From Flavobacteriaceae bacterium PS02338 (lineage in GTDB: Bacteria; Bacteroidota; Bacteroidia; Sphingobacteriales; Sphingobacteriaceae): 64,000 nucleotides of DNA. The notes beneath the pieces were generated by a model. It did no database searches. It was not told the origin of the DNA and saw only the letters and a program-made list of their open reading frames with translations. The DNA is taken from positions 372,001 through 436,000 of the forward strand of contig JASCOD010000003.1 of assembly GCA_029959615.1 (NCBI GenBank). The letters run 5' to 3'. Positions within the stretch are counted from its first letter, which is position 1, and each line of letters begins with the position of its first letter. This document shows, piece after piece, positions 45,272-53,992 of this stretch. A program made the translations under genes and the position numbers.

Positions 45272-45279
45272 CAACTTTG
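45272..45279 (+). promoter_or_regulatory. -7-like box of the haem oxygenase gene
   Basis: CAACTTTG differs from TAnnTTTG only at the first base. It is followed by 4 nt and then ATG, giving a near-leaderless start. No TTTG element is seen at -33, as expected of an activator-dependent promoter. Confidence 0.5.
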
Positions 45280-45283
45280 TGAT

Positions 45284-45856
45284 ATGATAAGTCAAGAAAT
45301 TAAAGCGGCTACAAAGGAAGCCCATCAAAAATTAGAAAAAACAGTAGTATTACGTTTAAAGGATATTCGTAACTATACTGATTATGCAGAAGTGCTTAAA
45401 TGCTTTTATGCCTACTTCAATGCTATAGAGCGTGCAATAGCTCCTTATATAATTACATCTCTATTGCCTGATTATCCTCAGCGTAGAAACTCATCTTACA
45501 TTAAACAGGATATTATAGCGCTTGGCGGAAGTGTAGAAGAATTGCCATCACCTAAAGTGCCTCATATCCATGATGAAGTAACAGCATTAGGTGCACTATA
45601 CGTGTTAGAAGGCTCAATTATGGGAGGGCCATACATTGTAGAGATGCTAAAAAAATATGGTATGGATAAAGGTTTCAGTTTTTTCTCCGGCTATGGAGCT
45701 GATACTGGTCGCATGTGGGGAAGCTTTACTGAAGTACTGAATAAAACAGTTCAGCAGCCGGAAGAGGAACTGTCCATCATTTCTACGGCTAACGAAACCT
45801 TCAGCCTTTTTGGAGATGTGTTCCAGCAACATTATGCCGGGCTTTCAAATGCCTAA
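45284..45856 (+). CDS. haem oxygenase (biliverdin-producing type)
   Basis: A 190-residue all-helical cytosolic haem oxygenase, releasing iron from imported haem. N-terminal ISQEIKAATKEAHQKLEKTV carries the proximal His14, and the distal helix with small residues reads ALGALYVLEGSIMGGPYIVE. Length is typical of bacterial HemO. Start chosen at 45284 (the longer frame begins with TTG at 45242 inside the operator). The promoter layout matches that of hmuY. Three nt separate it from the Fur-like gene downstream. Confidence 0.85.
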   Translation: MISQEIKAATKEAHQKLEKTVVLRLKDIRNYTDYAEVLKCFYAYFNAIERAIAPYIITSLLPDYPQRRNSSYIKQDIIALGGSVEELPSPKVPHIHDEVTALGALYVLEGSIMGGPYIVEMLKKYGMDKGFSFFSGYGADTGRMWGSFTEVLNKTVQQPEEELSIISTANETFSLFGDVFQQHYAGLSNA

Positions 45857-45859
45857 GGT

Positions 45860-46135
45860 TTGGAATTGACCAAGAACAATATCTTGCAACTACTGCTTAA
45901 AGAAGGGCATTCACTTAGCAGACAGCGTCTTTATATCATCGATAGCCTTTGGGAACAACAAGGTATCGATGATATAGATGACTTTTGGATATCTATTAGA
46001 CAAAAATACACCGTTGGCTGGGCAACTGTTCACCGTACTTTGAGCATATTGGAGTATCTAGGCTGCTTGACCAGGGTTTCGAGTACTTCCCGAGGAAAGC
46101 GTTATCAGCTTAGCTTTCATAAAAATACAGATTGA
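45860..46135 (+). CDS. Fur-like DNA-binding domain protein without metal-binding half
   Basis: A 91-residue protein that matches only the N-terminal winged-helix domain of the Fur family: GHSLSRQRLYIIDSLWEQQG is the first helix pair, IDDFWISIRQKYTVGWATVH then RTLSILEYLGCLTRVSSTSR give the recognition helix and wing (compare VSLATVYR of Fur). It then stops, lacking the C-terminal dimerisation and metal-site domain. Starts with TTG (45860 or 45866), 3 nt after haem oxygenase, so translationally linked. It might be a stand-alone Fur antagonist or a haem-locus regulator. The gene end overlaps the next operator. Truncation by a sequencing frameshift is possible. Confidence 0.75.
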   Translation: MELTKNNILQLLLKEGHSLSRQRLYIIDSLWEQQGIDDIDDFWISIRQKYTVGWATVHRTLSILEYLGCLTRVSSTSRGKRYQLSFHKNTD

Positions 46136-46161
46136 ATATAAAATAATACGGATTGCATATA
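46123..46161 (+). promoter_or_regulatory. tandem 18-bp direct repeats upstream of hmuY
   Basis: AAATACAGATTGAATATA at 46123-46140 (degenerate) and TAATACGGATTGCATATA at 46144-46161, offset 21 bp. The downstream copy matches that at 45212 exactly and ends 21 nt before the GATGTTTG box (46183-46190). The first copy overlaps the end of the Fur-like gene. Confidence 0.75.
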
Positions 46162-46182
46162 GGCAAGATGAGCCTTAATGTC

Positions 46183-46190
46183 GATGTTTG
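46183..46190 (+). promoter_or_regulatory. -7-like box of the hmuY operon
   Basis: GATGTTTG differs from TAnnTTTG at the first base only, and is followed by 4 nt before the ATG at 46195, superimposable on the haem oxygenase promoter. Confidence 0.5.
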
Positions 46191-46194
46191 TATC

Positions 46195-46899
46195 ATGTTA
46201 TTTAGAATTAGTTTAAATAAAATTATAGTATTGGCGCTGCTATTAACTTCGTGTAAAAAGGACGAAGTTTCTGAAGCTATTGGCCTGGAAGATGGTAAGA
46301 GTACGGTAGTCTATGACCTAGCGGGAGATACACAGGCATCTATTGGTGATGGAGTTGACGGAAAGGAGCAACGTCCATTTTATACATTTCTGTTCAATCT
46401 TAGGGATAAGAAGCAGATTTGGTTACGTACTACTGCAGAATCTGAAAAGTGGCTCAAGACCAATGAATGGGACTTGGCGTTTACGGCCAATTTTAACAGT
46501 GATATTTACCTTAATAACGGTACCAAAACAGGTAATCCGGGATTTGGAGGTCCTGTTGAACGTACAGCAATAGTAATGTTAGAGCAATCTTACGAGAACG
46601 TAACTACAGTGCCATCAGATGATGTTTTCGATCGTAGTACAATCGACAAAATTGGACAGGCAGAAGTAGAAAGTTCTCCAGGGTGGTATCGCTATAGTCT
46701 TTCAACGCACATCATGAGGCCTTATCCCAACCGTACCTATGCGCTGAGACTACCTGATGGTAAATATGCCAAACTGCAGTTAATTAATATCTACAAAGGA
46801 AATCCGCCTGCAGTAACTGATATGTATTGGCCAGCGCCGTACCTAACCTTTCGCTACTATGTACAACAAGACGGTAGTAAAAATTTAAAGACAAATTAA
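46195..46899 (+). CDS. HmuY-family haem-binding lipoprotein (first copy)
   Basis: A 234-residue surface lipoprotein related to HmuY haemophores. Start placed at the ATG at 46195, which gives the clean lipoprotein signal MLFRISLNKIIVLALLLTSC, and fits the near-leaderless promoter; 46168 is the alternative. After CKKDE (a charged surface-export-like signal) come STVVYDLAGDTQ, FYTFLFNLRDKKQIWLRT, WLKTNEWDLAFTANFNSDIY and the C-terminal KLQLINIYKGNPP and YLTFRYYVQ strands. Candidate haem ligands are in STHIMRPYPNR (His, Met). First gene of the HmuY-A-B cassette. Confidence 0.88.
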   Translation: MLFRISLNKIIVLALLLTSCKKDEVSEAIGLEDGKSTVVYDLAGDTQASIGDGVDGKEQRPFYTFLFNLRDKKQIWLRTTAESEKWLKTNEWDLAFTANFNSDIYLNNGTKTGNPGFGGPVERTAIVMLEQSYENVTTVPSDDVFDRSTIDKIGQAEVESSPGWYRYSLSTHIMRPYPNRTYALRLPDGKYAKLQLINIYKGNPPAVTDMYWPAPYLTFRYYVQQDGSKNLKTN

Positions 46900-46920
46900 T
46901 CAAGCATTTAAAACAACTAT

Positions 46921-48030
46921 ATGAAGAAAATAATCATACTGGCCATCGGTCTATTAGGTATTTTGGCAGCATGTACCAAGACTGAATTAGTCGATTATAA
47001 AAAGGAAGAAAATAACAGAATTCTTGAATATAAAATTGCTACATCTACCCAAGAAATCTTAGGAGCTATCGATAATGAAAATAATACAATTACAGTATAT
47101 ATTCCGTATTTCTTAGGGCTAAGTATTATTGATGCAACAATAAAATTAGACAAAGATGCGGTATTGTTGGATTCTACAGGAACGCTAATCAACTTAGATG
47201 GCGGACTGGAGCCCATTCCTTTAGGACAAACAACAAAATATTTTGTAGAAAGTGCTTCAGGAGTGAAACGTCAGTATACTGTTATTCAAAAAATAGTTGC
47301 ACATACAGCGCCATTGGTAGTAACATACATAGATCCAAAATTTGTAGATGGTAAATTGACTAAACCTGTTCATAGTTTATTGAAGCTAAGCGGAAATTTT
47401 GAATCTACAAGTACACAAGCCAAGTTTTATTTCAAAGACAAGGCTACTGGAAAAATTCATGACAATTTTGTTTCGGTAAATAATGTGGTTTCGGGCTCTC
47501 CAAATTATGTGATGACACTTAATATCCTGCCTTCTGCACTTGCAGGTGATTATGAAGTTAGTGTAGAGCATTTAGGTAGACGGGCAAATCTTCCCGATAT
47601 TAAATTAAACTATACCGTCGGAATTCATGGTTTCTTCCTGTCGACAACAAAATATGCCCCAGGTGAGGAAATCACATTTAAAGCTTTAGGATATCAGCAA
47701 GATGATAATATGAATGGGGTGTACATAGGATTGAAAAGAATTTATGTCAAGTTGAACAAGCAATATTTATACGGCGTACCTGCTGGGGTTACAGAGCAAA
47801 TGTACGGACAAGAGTTTCCGTTAGAGATTATATCATTTAATAGATCAGAGATCAAAGCGAAGTTTCCTGCACTGCCTAAAGGTGTATATAGCGGATTTTA
47901 TCAATGGGGCAAGTTTTTTCCTTATATCGAGAATATCAGTATGGGGTTTTACTTTGATTTTGATGAACAAACTTCTTGGGGAAATAATGTGCTGCTTGCG
48001 GGACCGTCAAGTATGATAGAAGTTCTCTAA
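46921..48030 (+). CDS. DUF5018-like surface lipoprotein, family A (first copy)
   Basis: A 369-residue lipoprotein (lipobox Cys in ILAACTKTEL) with a strand-rich N-terminal domain of the DUF5018-like type (RILEYKIATSTQEILGAIDN, LINLDGGLEPIPLG, YFVESASGVKRQYTVIQ) and Ig/IPT-like domains behind. Family members in polysaccharide loci bind ligands on the cell surface, and their role in haem loci is unknown. It is clearly paralogous to the gene at 50083: they share LINLDGGLEP/EINLDGGLEP, LTGNFESTST-like and KHYAPGD-like motifs. Second gene of the first cassette, 21 nt after HmuY. Confidence 0.75.
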   Translation: MKKIIILAIGLLGILAACTKTELVDYKKEENNRILEYKIATSTQEILGAIDNENNTITVYIPYFLGLSIIDATIKLDKDAVLLDSTGTLINLDGGLEPIPLGQTTKYFVESASGVKRQYTVIQKIVAHTAPLVVTYIDPKFVDGKLTKPVHSLLKLSGNFESTSTQAKFYFKDKATGKIHDNFVSVNNVVSGSPNYVMTLNILPSALAGDYEVSVEHLGRRANLPDIKLNYTVGIHGFFLSTTKYAPGEEITFKALGYQQDDNMNGVYIGLKRIYVKLNKQYLYGVPAGVTEQMYGQEFPLEIISFNRSEIKAKFPALPKGVYSGFYQWGKFFPYIENISMGFYFDFDEQTSWGNNVLLAGPSSMIEVL

Positions 48031-48078
48031 TAATGAACTAAATACAATTAACAACAGAAATATTAAGCTTTTAAGCTC

Positions 48079-49164
48079 ATGAAAATAATTATACAAAAGA
48101 ATATTCATCTAAAGATTATACTTTATTCACTTCTATTCTTTACGGTAGCTTGTTCTAAAACAGAATATGAAACTATCAAACGTCCATATAACGATATAGT
48201 TAAATTCTCTGTCGCTGGATATGGTAATTTGACTTCGCTCAATGCAGCTATTTCAGGTGATGAAATTCGAATTTACTGGAATTCTGATAGCCCTTTGCCA
48301 GCTGTAATAAAGCCAATTATTCTTGTTTCTGATGGCGCAACAGTTTCTCCAGCCTCGGGAGCTGAAGTAACATTTTCTGAGAACACAACTTACATGGTAA
48401 CCGCTGAAGATGGTTCTACTCGTACCTATAAGGTAAAAGCGATTGTTCAGCAACCTAGTCCATTGTTAAACAACTTTTTTGTAAGTGAATATGGTAATCG
48501 TTTAATGTGGGTTGAGGGACCCGACTTTAAATTGTTGGGCGAGTACTTTTTGTCGACCGATTTAGAAAAAGTCAAAGTTTATGGGCAAAGGATCAAAGAC
48601 GGCTTTGAATTCGACTTTGAATTTGATAAGAATACTGCCACTTCTACTAGCATCCCTGTAAAAATGCCCAAATTTACTTTAGAACAAGATACAGGCTGGC
48701 ATAGGATATGGTTAAAAGTGGGAGAATTAAAATCTAACTACGTGGATGTTTACATAGAACAGCCTTATCCTAGAAATATGCAGAGGACTTTGAGTTTGGT
48801 AGAGGAAGGGCAGCCAGTGAAACTGGGGCAAGAACTTACCGTAAATTATGCCTTTACCGATGAGTTTAATGGTGCCGTAGCTCGATATTACAATAAAAAT
48901 TTTGTTTCCGCTTATTTATCGATACAGGGAATTCCTACAGCAAATGGTCTTAATAACGGAACAGCTACAGTTGTGGCTACAAATATTTCATTTACCGATA
49001 AGCAGGTGAAATTTACCATACCCACAACAGCAGCGGCTCGAGTAGGTGGGTATATCTATAGAATAGGTTTCCGAGCAAAATCACCATTGCAAGATAATCC
49101 AGATTACGTGACTAATTATGAATTTATTTTGCCTAGCACTGGAACCATTCTCACCTTACCGTAA
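48079..49164 (+). CDS. DUF5018-like surface lipoprotein, family B (first copy)
   Basis: A 361-residue lipoprotein (lipobox Cys in FFTVACSKTEYE) with DUF5018-like N-terminal domain: KRPYNDIVKFSVAGYGNLTS, GATVSPASGAEVTFSENTTY and VTAEDGSTRTYKVKAI, followed by two strand-rich domains. Paralogous to the gene at 51283, which has the same RPYN..I..F.VAGYG opening and TAEDGST motif. Unknown function; probably a surface partner of HmuY. Closely spaced with the downstream HmuY-like gene (15 nt). Confidence 0.75.
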   Translation: MKIIIQKNIHLKIILYSLLFFTVACSKTEYETIKRPYNDIVKFSVAGYGNLTSLNAAISGDEIRIYWNSDSPLPAVIKPIILVSDGATVSPASGAEVTFSENTTYMVTAEDGSTRTYKVKAIVQQPSPLLNNFFVSEYGNRLMWVEGPDFKLLGEYFLSTDLEKVKVYGQRIKDGFEFDFEFDKNTATSTSIPVKMPKFTLEQDTGWHRIWLKVGELKSNYVDVYIEQPYPRNMQRTLSLVEEGQPVKLGQELTVNYAFTDEFNGAVARYYNKNFVSAYLSIQGIPTANGLNNGTATVVATNISFTDKQVKFTIPTTAAARVGGYIYRIGFRAKSPLQDNPDYVTNYEFILPSTGTILTLP

Positions 49165-49179
49165 TTATTAGGCATACAA

Positions 49180-50058
49180 ATGGTTAAAGAATTTAGAAAT
49201 AAGATAGGTGGTTTTGCGCTTTGTATTACGCTGTTGGCACTTACCTCCTGTGGCGATGTGTTTGACCGCAACGAGGTAGATTGGGAACCAGATGTTCCGA
49301 TGAGTGATACCGTTTTTAATAGGGAGATCCAAGTTTTGGATCTGGGGACAAATAATATTCCAGAGAACCATAGGCCTTTGGACGAGGCAGATCCTTTGTT
49401 TTTTACTTTGGGTAGAATTTCATCTATTCCTACTGCCTACAGAACAAGTGATCGTTGGGATATAGCATTTTATGGTTTATATCGTACAGCTATAACATCT
49501 AACAACGGTACCACACCAGGTTTTGGCTACGGTACTTCTACAGTTGGCGGGGTAATGGTGTTGGAACAGCCTTTTAGCGAAGTAATGGACGTGCCAGATG
49601 ATGCAGATTTTAAGGTTCCAGGTTCTGCTGGGCTTGCTGGAATGGGGGACGCACTTAATCCTGGGGGCCATACTTTCTACACTTTTTTCGAAAATATTTT
49701 TAGGCCCGAAAAGGTCGAAGAGCCTAACGGTCATCTTTACCAGCATATGATGTATCCGCTTTCTGAAGAAATGGCTAAGGCTTTTCCAGGTACATATGGT
49801 AAGAATAAGGTCAAAGTAGTTCCACGCACAGTAGTGGTTCGCACCGCTAAGGGACATTATGCTAAAATTGAGATACAGAGCTTCTACAAAGGGGTAACAG
49901 ATCCAATGACTATGGTTCGTGGTGTGGGTGCTATTCCTTACATCAGCTTTCGCTACATGATGATCAAAAAGGAGGAAAAAAGATTTGGCTTCGTCAAACG
50001 TAAACCATCATTGAAAATTAACCTTTCTACCAAAAAAACAACAGTTGGAACTAATTAA
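49180..50058 (+). CDS. HmuY-family-like lipoprotein (second copy)
   Basis: A 292-residue lipoprotein with a signal ending in LLALTSCGD. The fold markers of HmuY are preserved: YRTSDRWDIAFYGLYRTAIT, SNNGTTPGFG, GGVMVLEQPFSEVMDVPDD, and the C-terminal GHYAKIEIQSFYKGVTD and YISFRYMMI. It diverges most among the three copies: the ligand region of copy 1 is replaced by MYPLSEEMAKAFPG. A basic tail (KKEEKRFGFVKRKPSLK) follows. It opens the second HmuY-A-B cassette. Confidence 0.75.
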   Translation: MVKEFRNKIGGFALCITLLALTSCGDVFDRNEVDWEPDVPMSDTVFNREIQVLDLGTNNIPENHRPLDEADPLFFTLGRISSIPTAYRTSDRWDIAFYGLYRTAITSNNGTTPGFGYGTSTVGGVMVLEQPFSEVMDVPDDADFKVPGSAGLAGMGDALNPGGHTFYTFFENIFRPEKVEEPNGHLYQHMMYPLSEEMAKAFPGTYGKNKVKVVPRTVVVRTAKGHYAKIEIQSFYKGVTDPMTMVRGVGAIPYISFRYMMIKKEEKRFGFVKRKPSLKINLSTKKTTVGTN

Positions 50059-50082
50059 TACTAATTACATCAATATATCAAA

Positions 50083-51231
50083 ATGAAGATCATAAAATAC
50101 AACACCTGGTTACTGATAGCGGTAATTGTGGGACTATTTTCTTGCACCAAAACCGAATACATAGATTATGAGAAAAGTGAGCTAAATAGGATAATTTCTT
50201 ATAGAGTAACTAATACAGAGCAAGAATTGCTAGGTGCTATTAACGAAGAAAAGAATACAATTACGTTATATGTTCCTTACTACTATGCTATAGAATATTT
50301 AATGGCAGATATTAAGTTAGACGAAGGCGCAAAGCTTTACGATGCCACAGGTGAAGAAATTAATCTTGATGGTGGATTGGAACCAGTTAGACTTGGAGCC
50401 GATACGGTGAAATATACCGTGAAAAGTGCCTCTGGTACTAGTCGTAGCTATTCTTTAATCCAAAAGATATTACCTTATGGACAGCCACTTAACGTAACTG
50501 TTACTGGTGCAGCAAATGCTACGGTAATGTTAGATAAACCAGTAAACGGTCGTTTAGTTTTAACTGGAAATTTTGAATCTACCAGTACCAATGCCAGATT
50601 TACATTTACTAACCGTGCTACCGGAGAAAAACACAGTAATTATGCATCTGCATTTTCTGTGGCACCTGGTACACTTTACACGATGTTGGTAGACATTTCA
50701 CCTGATGCTATGGCGGGCGAGTATGATGTTAAAATGGAGCATCAGGGACGTGTGATCAACTTAAATCCATTAAAGTTGTATTACAGAAGACCGTATGTTA
50801 CCCAAATTCTATCGAGTAAACACTATGCCCCTGGCGATACCATTGAGTTTAGTATTTCTAGAAATAGCCCTACAGATGACCGTTATGGAACTGTTTTCGT
50901 AGGTCTTAAAAAACTCTACTTGCGTGTAGCAGGCACAGATCTTACCTATACTCCAGCAGGATTTCCATTGGATATGCTGAATAAAAACATCGATATGAAA
51001 ATAGCAAGTGCTACACGGACTATGGTGAAGGCTATTTTTCCAGATATCACCGCAGGAACATACAGTAACAGTGGTTGGGGAGCAGAGCCCATCGCAAATA
51101 GTATTTATCATGTTAGACCAACCTATGGCATGGCCTTTTATGGCGATTTTGATGAGCAGACAGATCTAGGTAACGATGTACTTATTAATAGAGGAGGTTC
51201 ATTCGGTATTACTGTATTACCTAAGCGATAA
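50083..51231 (+). CDS. DUF5018-like surface lipoprotein, family A (second copy)
   Basis: A 382-residue lipoprotein (lipobox Cys in VGLFSCTKTEY) paralogous to the gene at 46921 over its whole length: both have RIxxYxxxxxxQExLGAIxxExNTIT, a GGLEP turn, SASGxxRxYxxIQKI and FESTSTxAxFxF. Probably arose by duplication of the cassette. Second gene of the second HmuY-A-B set, 24 nt after the HmuY-like gene. Confidence 0.75.
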   Translation: MKIIKYNTWLLIAVIVGLFSCTKTEYIDYEKSELNRIISYRVTNTEQELLGAINEEKNTITLYVPYYYAIEYLMADIKLDEGAKLYDATGEEINLDGGLEPVRLGADTVKYTVKSASGTSRSYSLIQKILPYGQPLNVTVTGAANATVMLDKPVNGRLVLTGNFESTSTNARFTFTNRATGEKHSNYASAFSVAPGTLYTMLVDISPDAMAGEYDVKMEHQGRVINLNPLKLYYRRPYVTQILSSKHYAPGDTIEFSISRNSPTDDRYGTVFVGLKKLYLRVAGTDLTYTPAGFPLDMLNKNIDMKIASATRTMVKAIFPDITAGTYSNSGWGAEPIANSIYHVRPTYGMAFYGDFDEQTDLGNDVLINRGGSFGITVLPKR

Positions 51232-51282
51232 ACGTAAACAAAAGATATAAAAGCGTACCTCCAATTAGGCGGAGTTTTAAAT

Positions 51283-52743
51283 ATGATACAAATGAAAAAA
51301 CAATACATAGATATTAAAAGCATAGGTTTATTAACCCTTGTTCTTTTTAGCATAATGATAGCAAGTTCTTGTAAAACAGAATATGAAAACATTATGCGAC
51401 CTTATAATGCTATCGAACGTTTCACGGTAGCTGGATATGGCGATGTAGATTCCTTAGATGCAGTTATTACGGAGGGTCAAATCACTATTTATTGGAACCC
51501 GCAGGCAGAGAGACCAGAAAAAATAGCACCTAAGATTAAAATTTCTGAAGGGGCAAAGATTTCTCCTGCGTCTGGTACTGAAGTTTCCTTTACTGAAACG
51601 ACTAAGTTTACAGTTACCGCAGAGGATGGAAGCACTAAAGTTTACACCCTCAAACCTGTATTTAACATCCCTGTTCCATCGCTTTTTAGTGTACCAACTT
51701 ACTATTCATGGTCATCGGCAACACCAATTAGCATAGGCGGTCAGTATTTTTTCTCCACAGGAAATGTGAAAGATATTAAAGTGTATATGCAGCGAGTAAG
51801 AGATGGGTTCGAATTTGATATCCCTTTTGATGAAGCAACGGCAACTACCAATCTTTTGAAAGCAACTTTGCCAAAAATGACATCTGAACTTGATACGGGC
51901 GCACATCGTCTATATGTAAAAGTTGGAGGCTTTAAATCTAGTGTTGCAGATGTTTTCTTAGGGCAGCCTTTAATTAAAGATATGATTACCTCCACTACTT
52001 TCGATAGAATTGGTAATCTTCCAATAGGCTCTGAACTGATCTTTAAAATGAATATTAAAGACGAATGGTTAGATGCGTACAAGCGTTTTTATGCGATGAA
52101 CCAAGTCTCATGGGTTACTTTGGGATTACAGCAGATTGTACCTGGTAGTACAATAAATGGTCAGGCTATAGAAATTGATGCTAAATATTATAACATAGGG
52201 CAGGATGGCACAGTTAAGTTTACGATCTCGCCAGATTTCTTTAATGCTTATAAACATTATAGGCTATTTAGCTTTAACATCATGTACGGAGGAAATTTTA
52301 CTACAGGTTATGGACCAGGTTTCGCCTCAACAGGATTAACTATTCCATCTCCGTTAGTTAATGGACTATTAGAAACAATTATTGAGGAAACCAAATATGC
52401 AAGTTATGAGTTTTCTCATGAAGGAAAGCAGATTAAATTAGGCGAGCAGCTTACCATAGATTATACGTTTGATAATCCTGCTCATGCAACGACTTATACC
52501 ACTTTGGCAGCAGTAAATTTAGGCCTAAAAGATGCCACTACTGGAGTATATACAACCTATACTTTACCCACAGCTAATCGTACTATGGTTGGTAATCGTA
52601 TCAGCTTTACTATTCCCACAACGGCTACAGCTGTGCTTAATAAACAAGTGGTTATGATTTCGGCAACTTTCCGAGGCACGCCACTAAACAATACTATTCA
52701 ACCTCGTAAACAGCTTTCTAACACTTCTGTAGTAAGTAACTAA
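51283..52743 (+). CDS. DUF5018-like surface lipoprotein, family B (second copy), enlarged
   Basis: A 486-residue lipoprotein (lipobox Cys in IMIASSCKTEY) paralogous to the gene at 48079. It shares MRPYNAIERFTVAGYGDVDS, ISPASGTEVSFTETTKFTVT and AEDGSTKVYTL. It is about 125 residues longer, with an additional strand-rich region in the C-terminal half. ATG at 51283 or 51292 are both possible. Ends the second cassette, with the third HmuY starting 3 nt later. Confidence 0.75.
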   Translation: MIQMKKQYIDIKSIGLLTLVLFSIMIASSCKTEYENIMRPYNAIERFTVAGYGDVDSLDAVITEGQITIYWNPQAERPEKIAPKIKISEGAKISPASGTEVSFTETTKFTVTAEDGSTKVYTLKPVFNIPVPSLFSVPTYYSWSSATPISIGGQYFFSTGNVKDIKVYMQRVRDGFEFDIPFDEATATTNLLKATLPKMTSELDTGAHRLYVKVGGFKSSVADVFLGQPLIKDMITSTTFDRIGNLPIGSELIFKMNIKDEWLDAYKRFYAMNQVSWVTLGLQQIVPGSTINGQAIEIDAKYYNIGQDGTVKFTISPDFFNAYKHYRLFSFNIMYGGNFTTGYGPGFASTGLTIPSPLVNGLLETIIEETKYASYEFSHEGKQIKLGEQLTIDYTFDNPAHATTYTTLAAVNLGLKDATTGVYTTYTLPTANRTMVGNRISFTIPTTATAVLNKQVVMISATFRGTPLNNTIQPRKQLSNTSVVSN

Positions 52744-52746
52744 ATA

Positions 52747-53952
52747 ATGAGAATTTATAAACTGTACTTCTTTTTATTGCCATTATTCCTTACATCTTGC
52801 TATAAGCTGGAAGATCTGGCTCCAAATTACGAAGATGCTAGGAGCACAATCATTTATGATTTGCCAGGCGATACTTTAGCTACTGATGGTTGGGATGACA
52901 ATTACGAACAGAACGATACTTACTTGAGGCAGCGATATTACAATTCACGCTGGACAGACTCGATCAGATTTGTGCCTATAGGTAATGAAAAGATCAATGC
53001 TGCCGTTAGGGTGAATAGCAGCACCGAACAAAGTATTCGATGGTTACCAAATGCTGCGGCTCATCCTGCTTCACCAGTAGAAAATGATGCTTATTTGAAT
53101 ACAGCCGATAACTATAACTACATCTATCGTAGTGGCGCTTGGTACCAAATGGGGATAGATGGTAAAGAAGGTGTAGCTGAAAACGATGGTAAAGCAATTA
53201 ATTGGAGGGGATTTACTACAGCTCCTCCGCCAAATCCTCAAACTGGTTGGGTTTACAGAGATAACGATAATAACCGTGTATATATCTACAATGGTAAAGC
53301 TTGGGAATTAATGGTGAGCGATGCGAATTACAATGCCAACCAAGATTTTATTCAGGTAGAATACAGTAAAAGTGGTAAGGAAGCTGGTAAGTACAGTATT
53401 TTCTTGTTCCGTTTTAGCGACAGAAAACAGCAGTTTATTAGAGATAATGCAGATTCGCTGCGTTACCTCAAAACGGGAGAGTGGGATATTGCTTTTACTG
53501 GCGATATGAACAGTACCATTTTCTTGAACAACGGACGTAACAAATATGGTCCGGCAACAGGAAGTCCTATCACTAAATCTTCTTTGATTATGTACGAGTA
53601 TGGCTACGATTTTATGAACGAGGCACCAGAGGATGAGTTTTTTGATAATCGCCCTGCCGATAATATGCAAATCAGTTATGTAAGCCAATACGGACCTGGT
53701 ATCAACCCTTGGTACGAGATAGGAAGTACTTTTGTAGCTAAACCTTATCCTTATAGAGCCTACTACTTAAGGTTGGAAACCATCAATCCTACTACAGGGC
53801 AAAGCAGTTATAAATACGGAAAATTGCAATTGATCAGTATGTATAGAAAAGCGCCAGAGGTGGTTACAGATCGTAATTGGCCATCGCCGTTTTTAACCTT
53901 CCGTTATTTTATACAAGCGGATGGTAGTAGAAATATCAAGACAAAGGATTAA
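52747..53952 (+). CDS. HmuY-family lipoprotein with inserted domain (third copy)
   Basis: A 401-residue lipoprotein (lipobox Cys in LFLTSCYKLED). The ends match HmuY copy 1 (STIIYDLPGDTLA at the start; SIFLFRFSDRKQQFIRDNAD, YLKTGEWDIAFTGDMNSTIF and the C-terminal YFIQADGSRNIKTKD). Between them sits about 140 residues with two similar units, PVENDAYLNTADNYNYIYRS and PQTGWVYRDNDNNRVYIYNG, each ending in GxxWxxM. The His/Met pair of copy 1 (STHIMRPYP) is FVAKPYP here, so haem ligation may differ. Directly precedes the receptor genes. Confidence 0.82.
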   Translation: MRIYKLYFFLLPLFLTSCYKLEDLAPNYEDARSTIIYDLPGDTLATDGWDDNYEQNDTYLRQRYYNSRWTDSIRFVPIGNEKINAAVRVNSSTEQSIRWLPNAAAHPASPVENDAYLNTADNYNYIYRSGAWYQMGIDGKEGVAENDGKAINWRGFTTAPPPNPQTGWVYRDNDNNRVYIYNGKAWELMVSDANYNANQDFIQVEYSKSGKEAGKYSIFLFRFSDRKQQFIRDNADSLRYLKTGEWDIAFTGDMNSTIFLNNGRNKYGPATGSPITKSSLIMYEYGYDFMNEAPEDEFFDNRPADNMQISYVSQYGPGINPWYEIGSTFVAKPYPYRAYYLRLETINPTTGQSSYKYGKLQLISMYRKAPEVVTDRNWPSPFLTFRYFIQADGSRNIKTKD

Positions 53953-53992
53953 TGAATTGGATTTTATTCCATCTATAAATCATAAGAAATAC

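Noticed and set aside
45242..45283. Longer N-terminus of haem oxygenase starting with TTG at 45242
   Set aside because: This start lies inside the second operator copy and upstream of the predicted -7 box, so it would not be on the transcript.
53921..53992. Longer N-terminus of the first TonB receptor
   Set aside because: These 24 codons overlap the end of the preceding gene; the ATG at 53993 gives a clean signal peptide.
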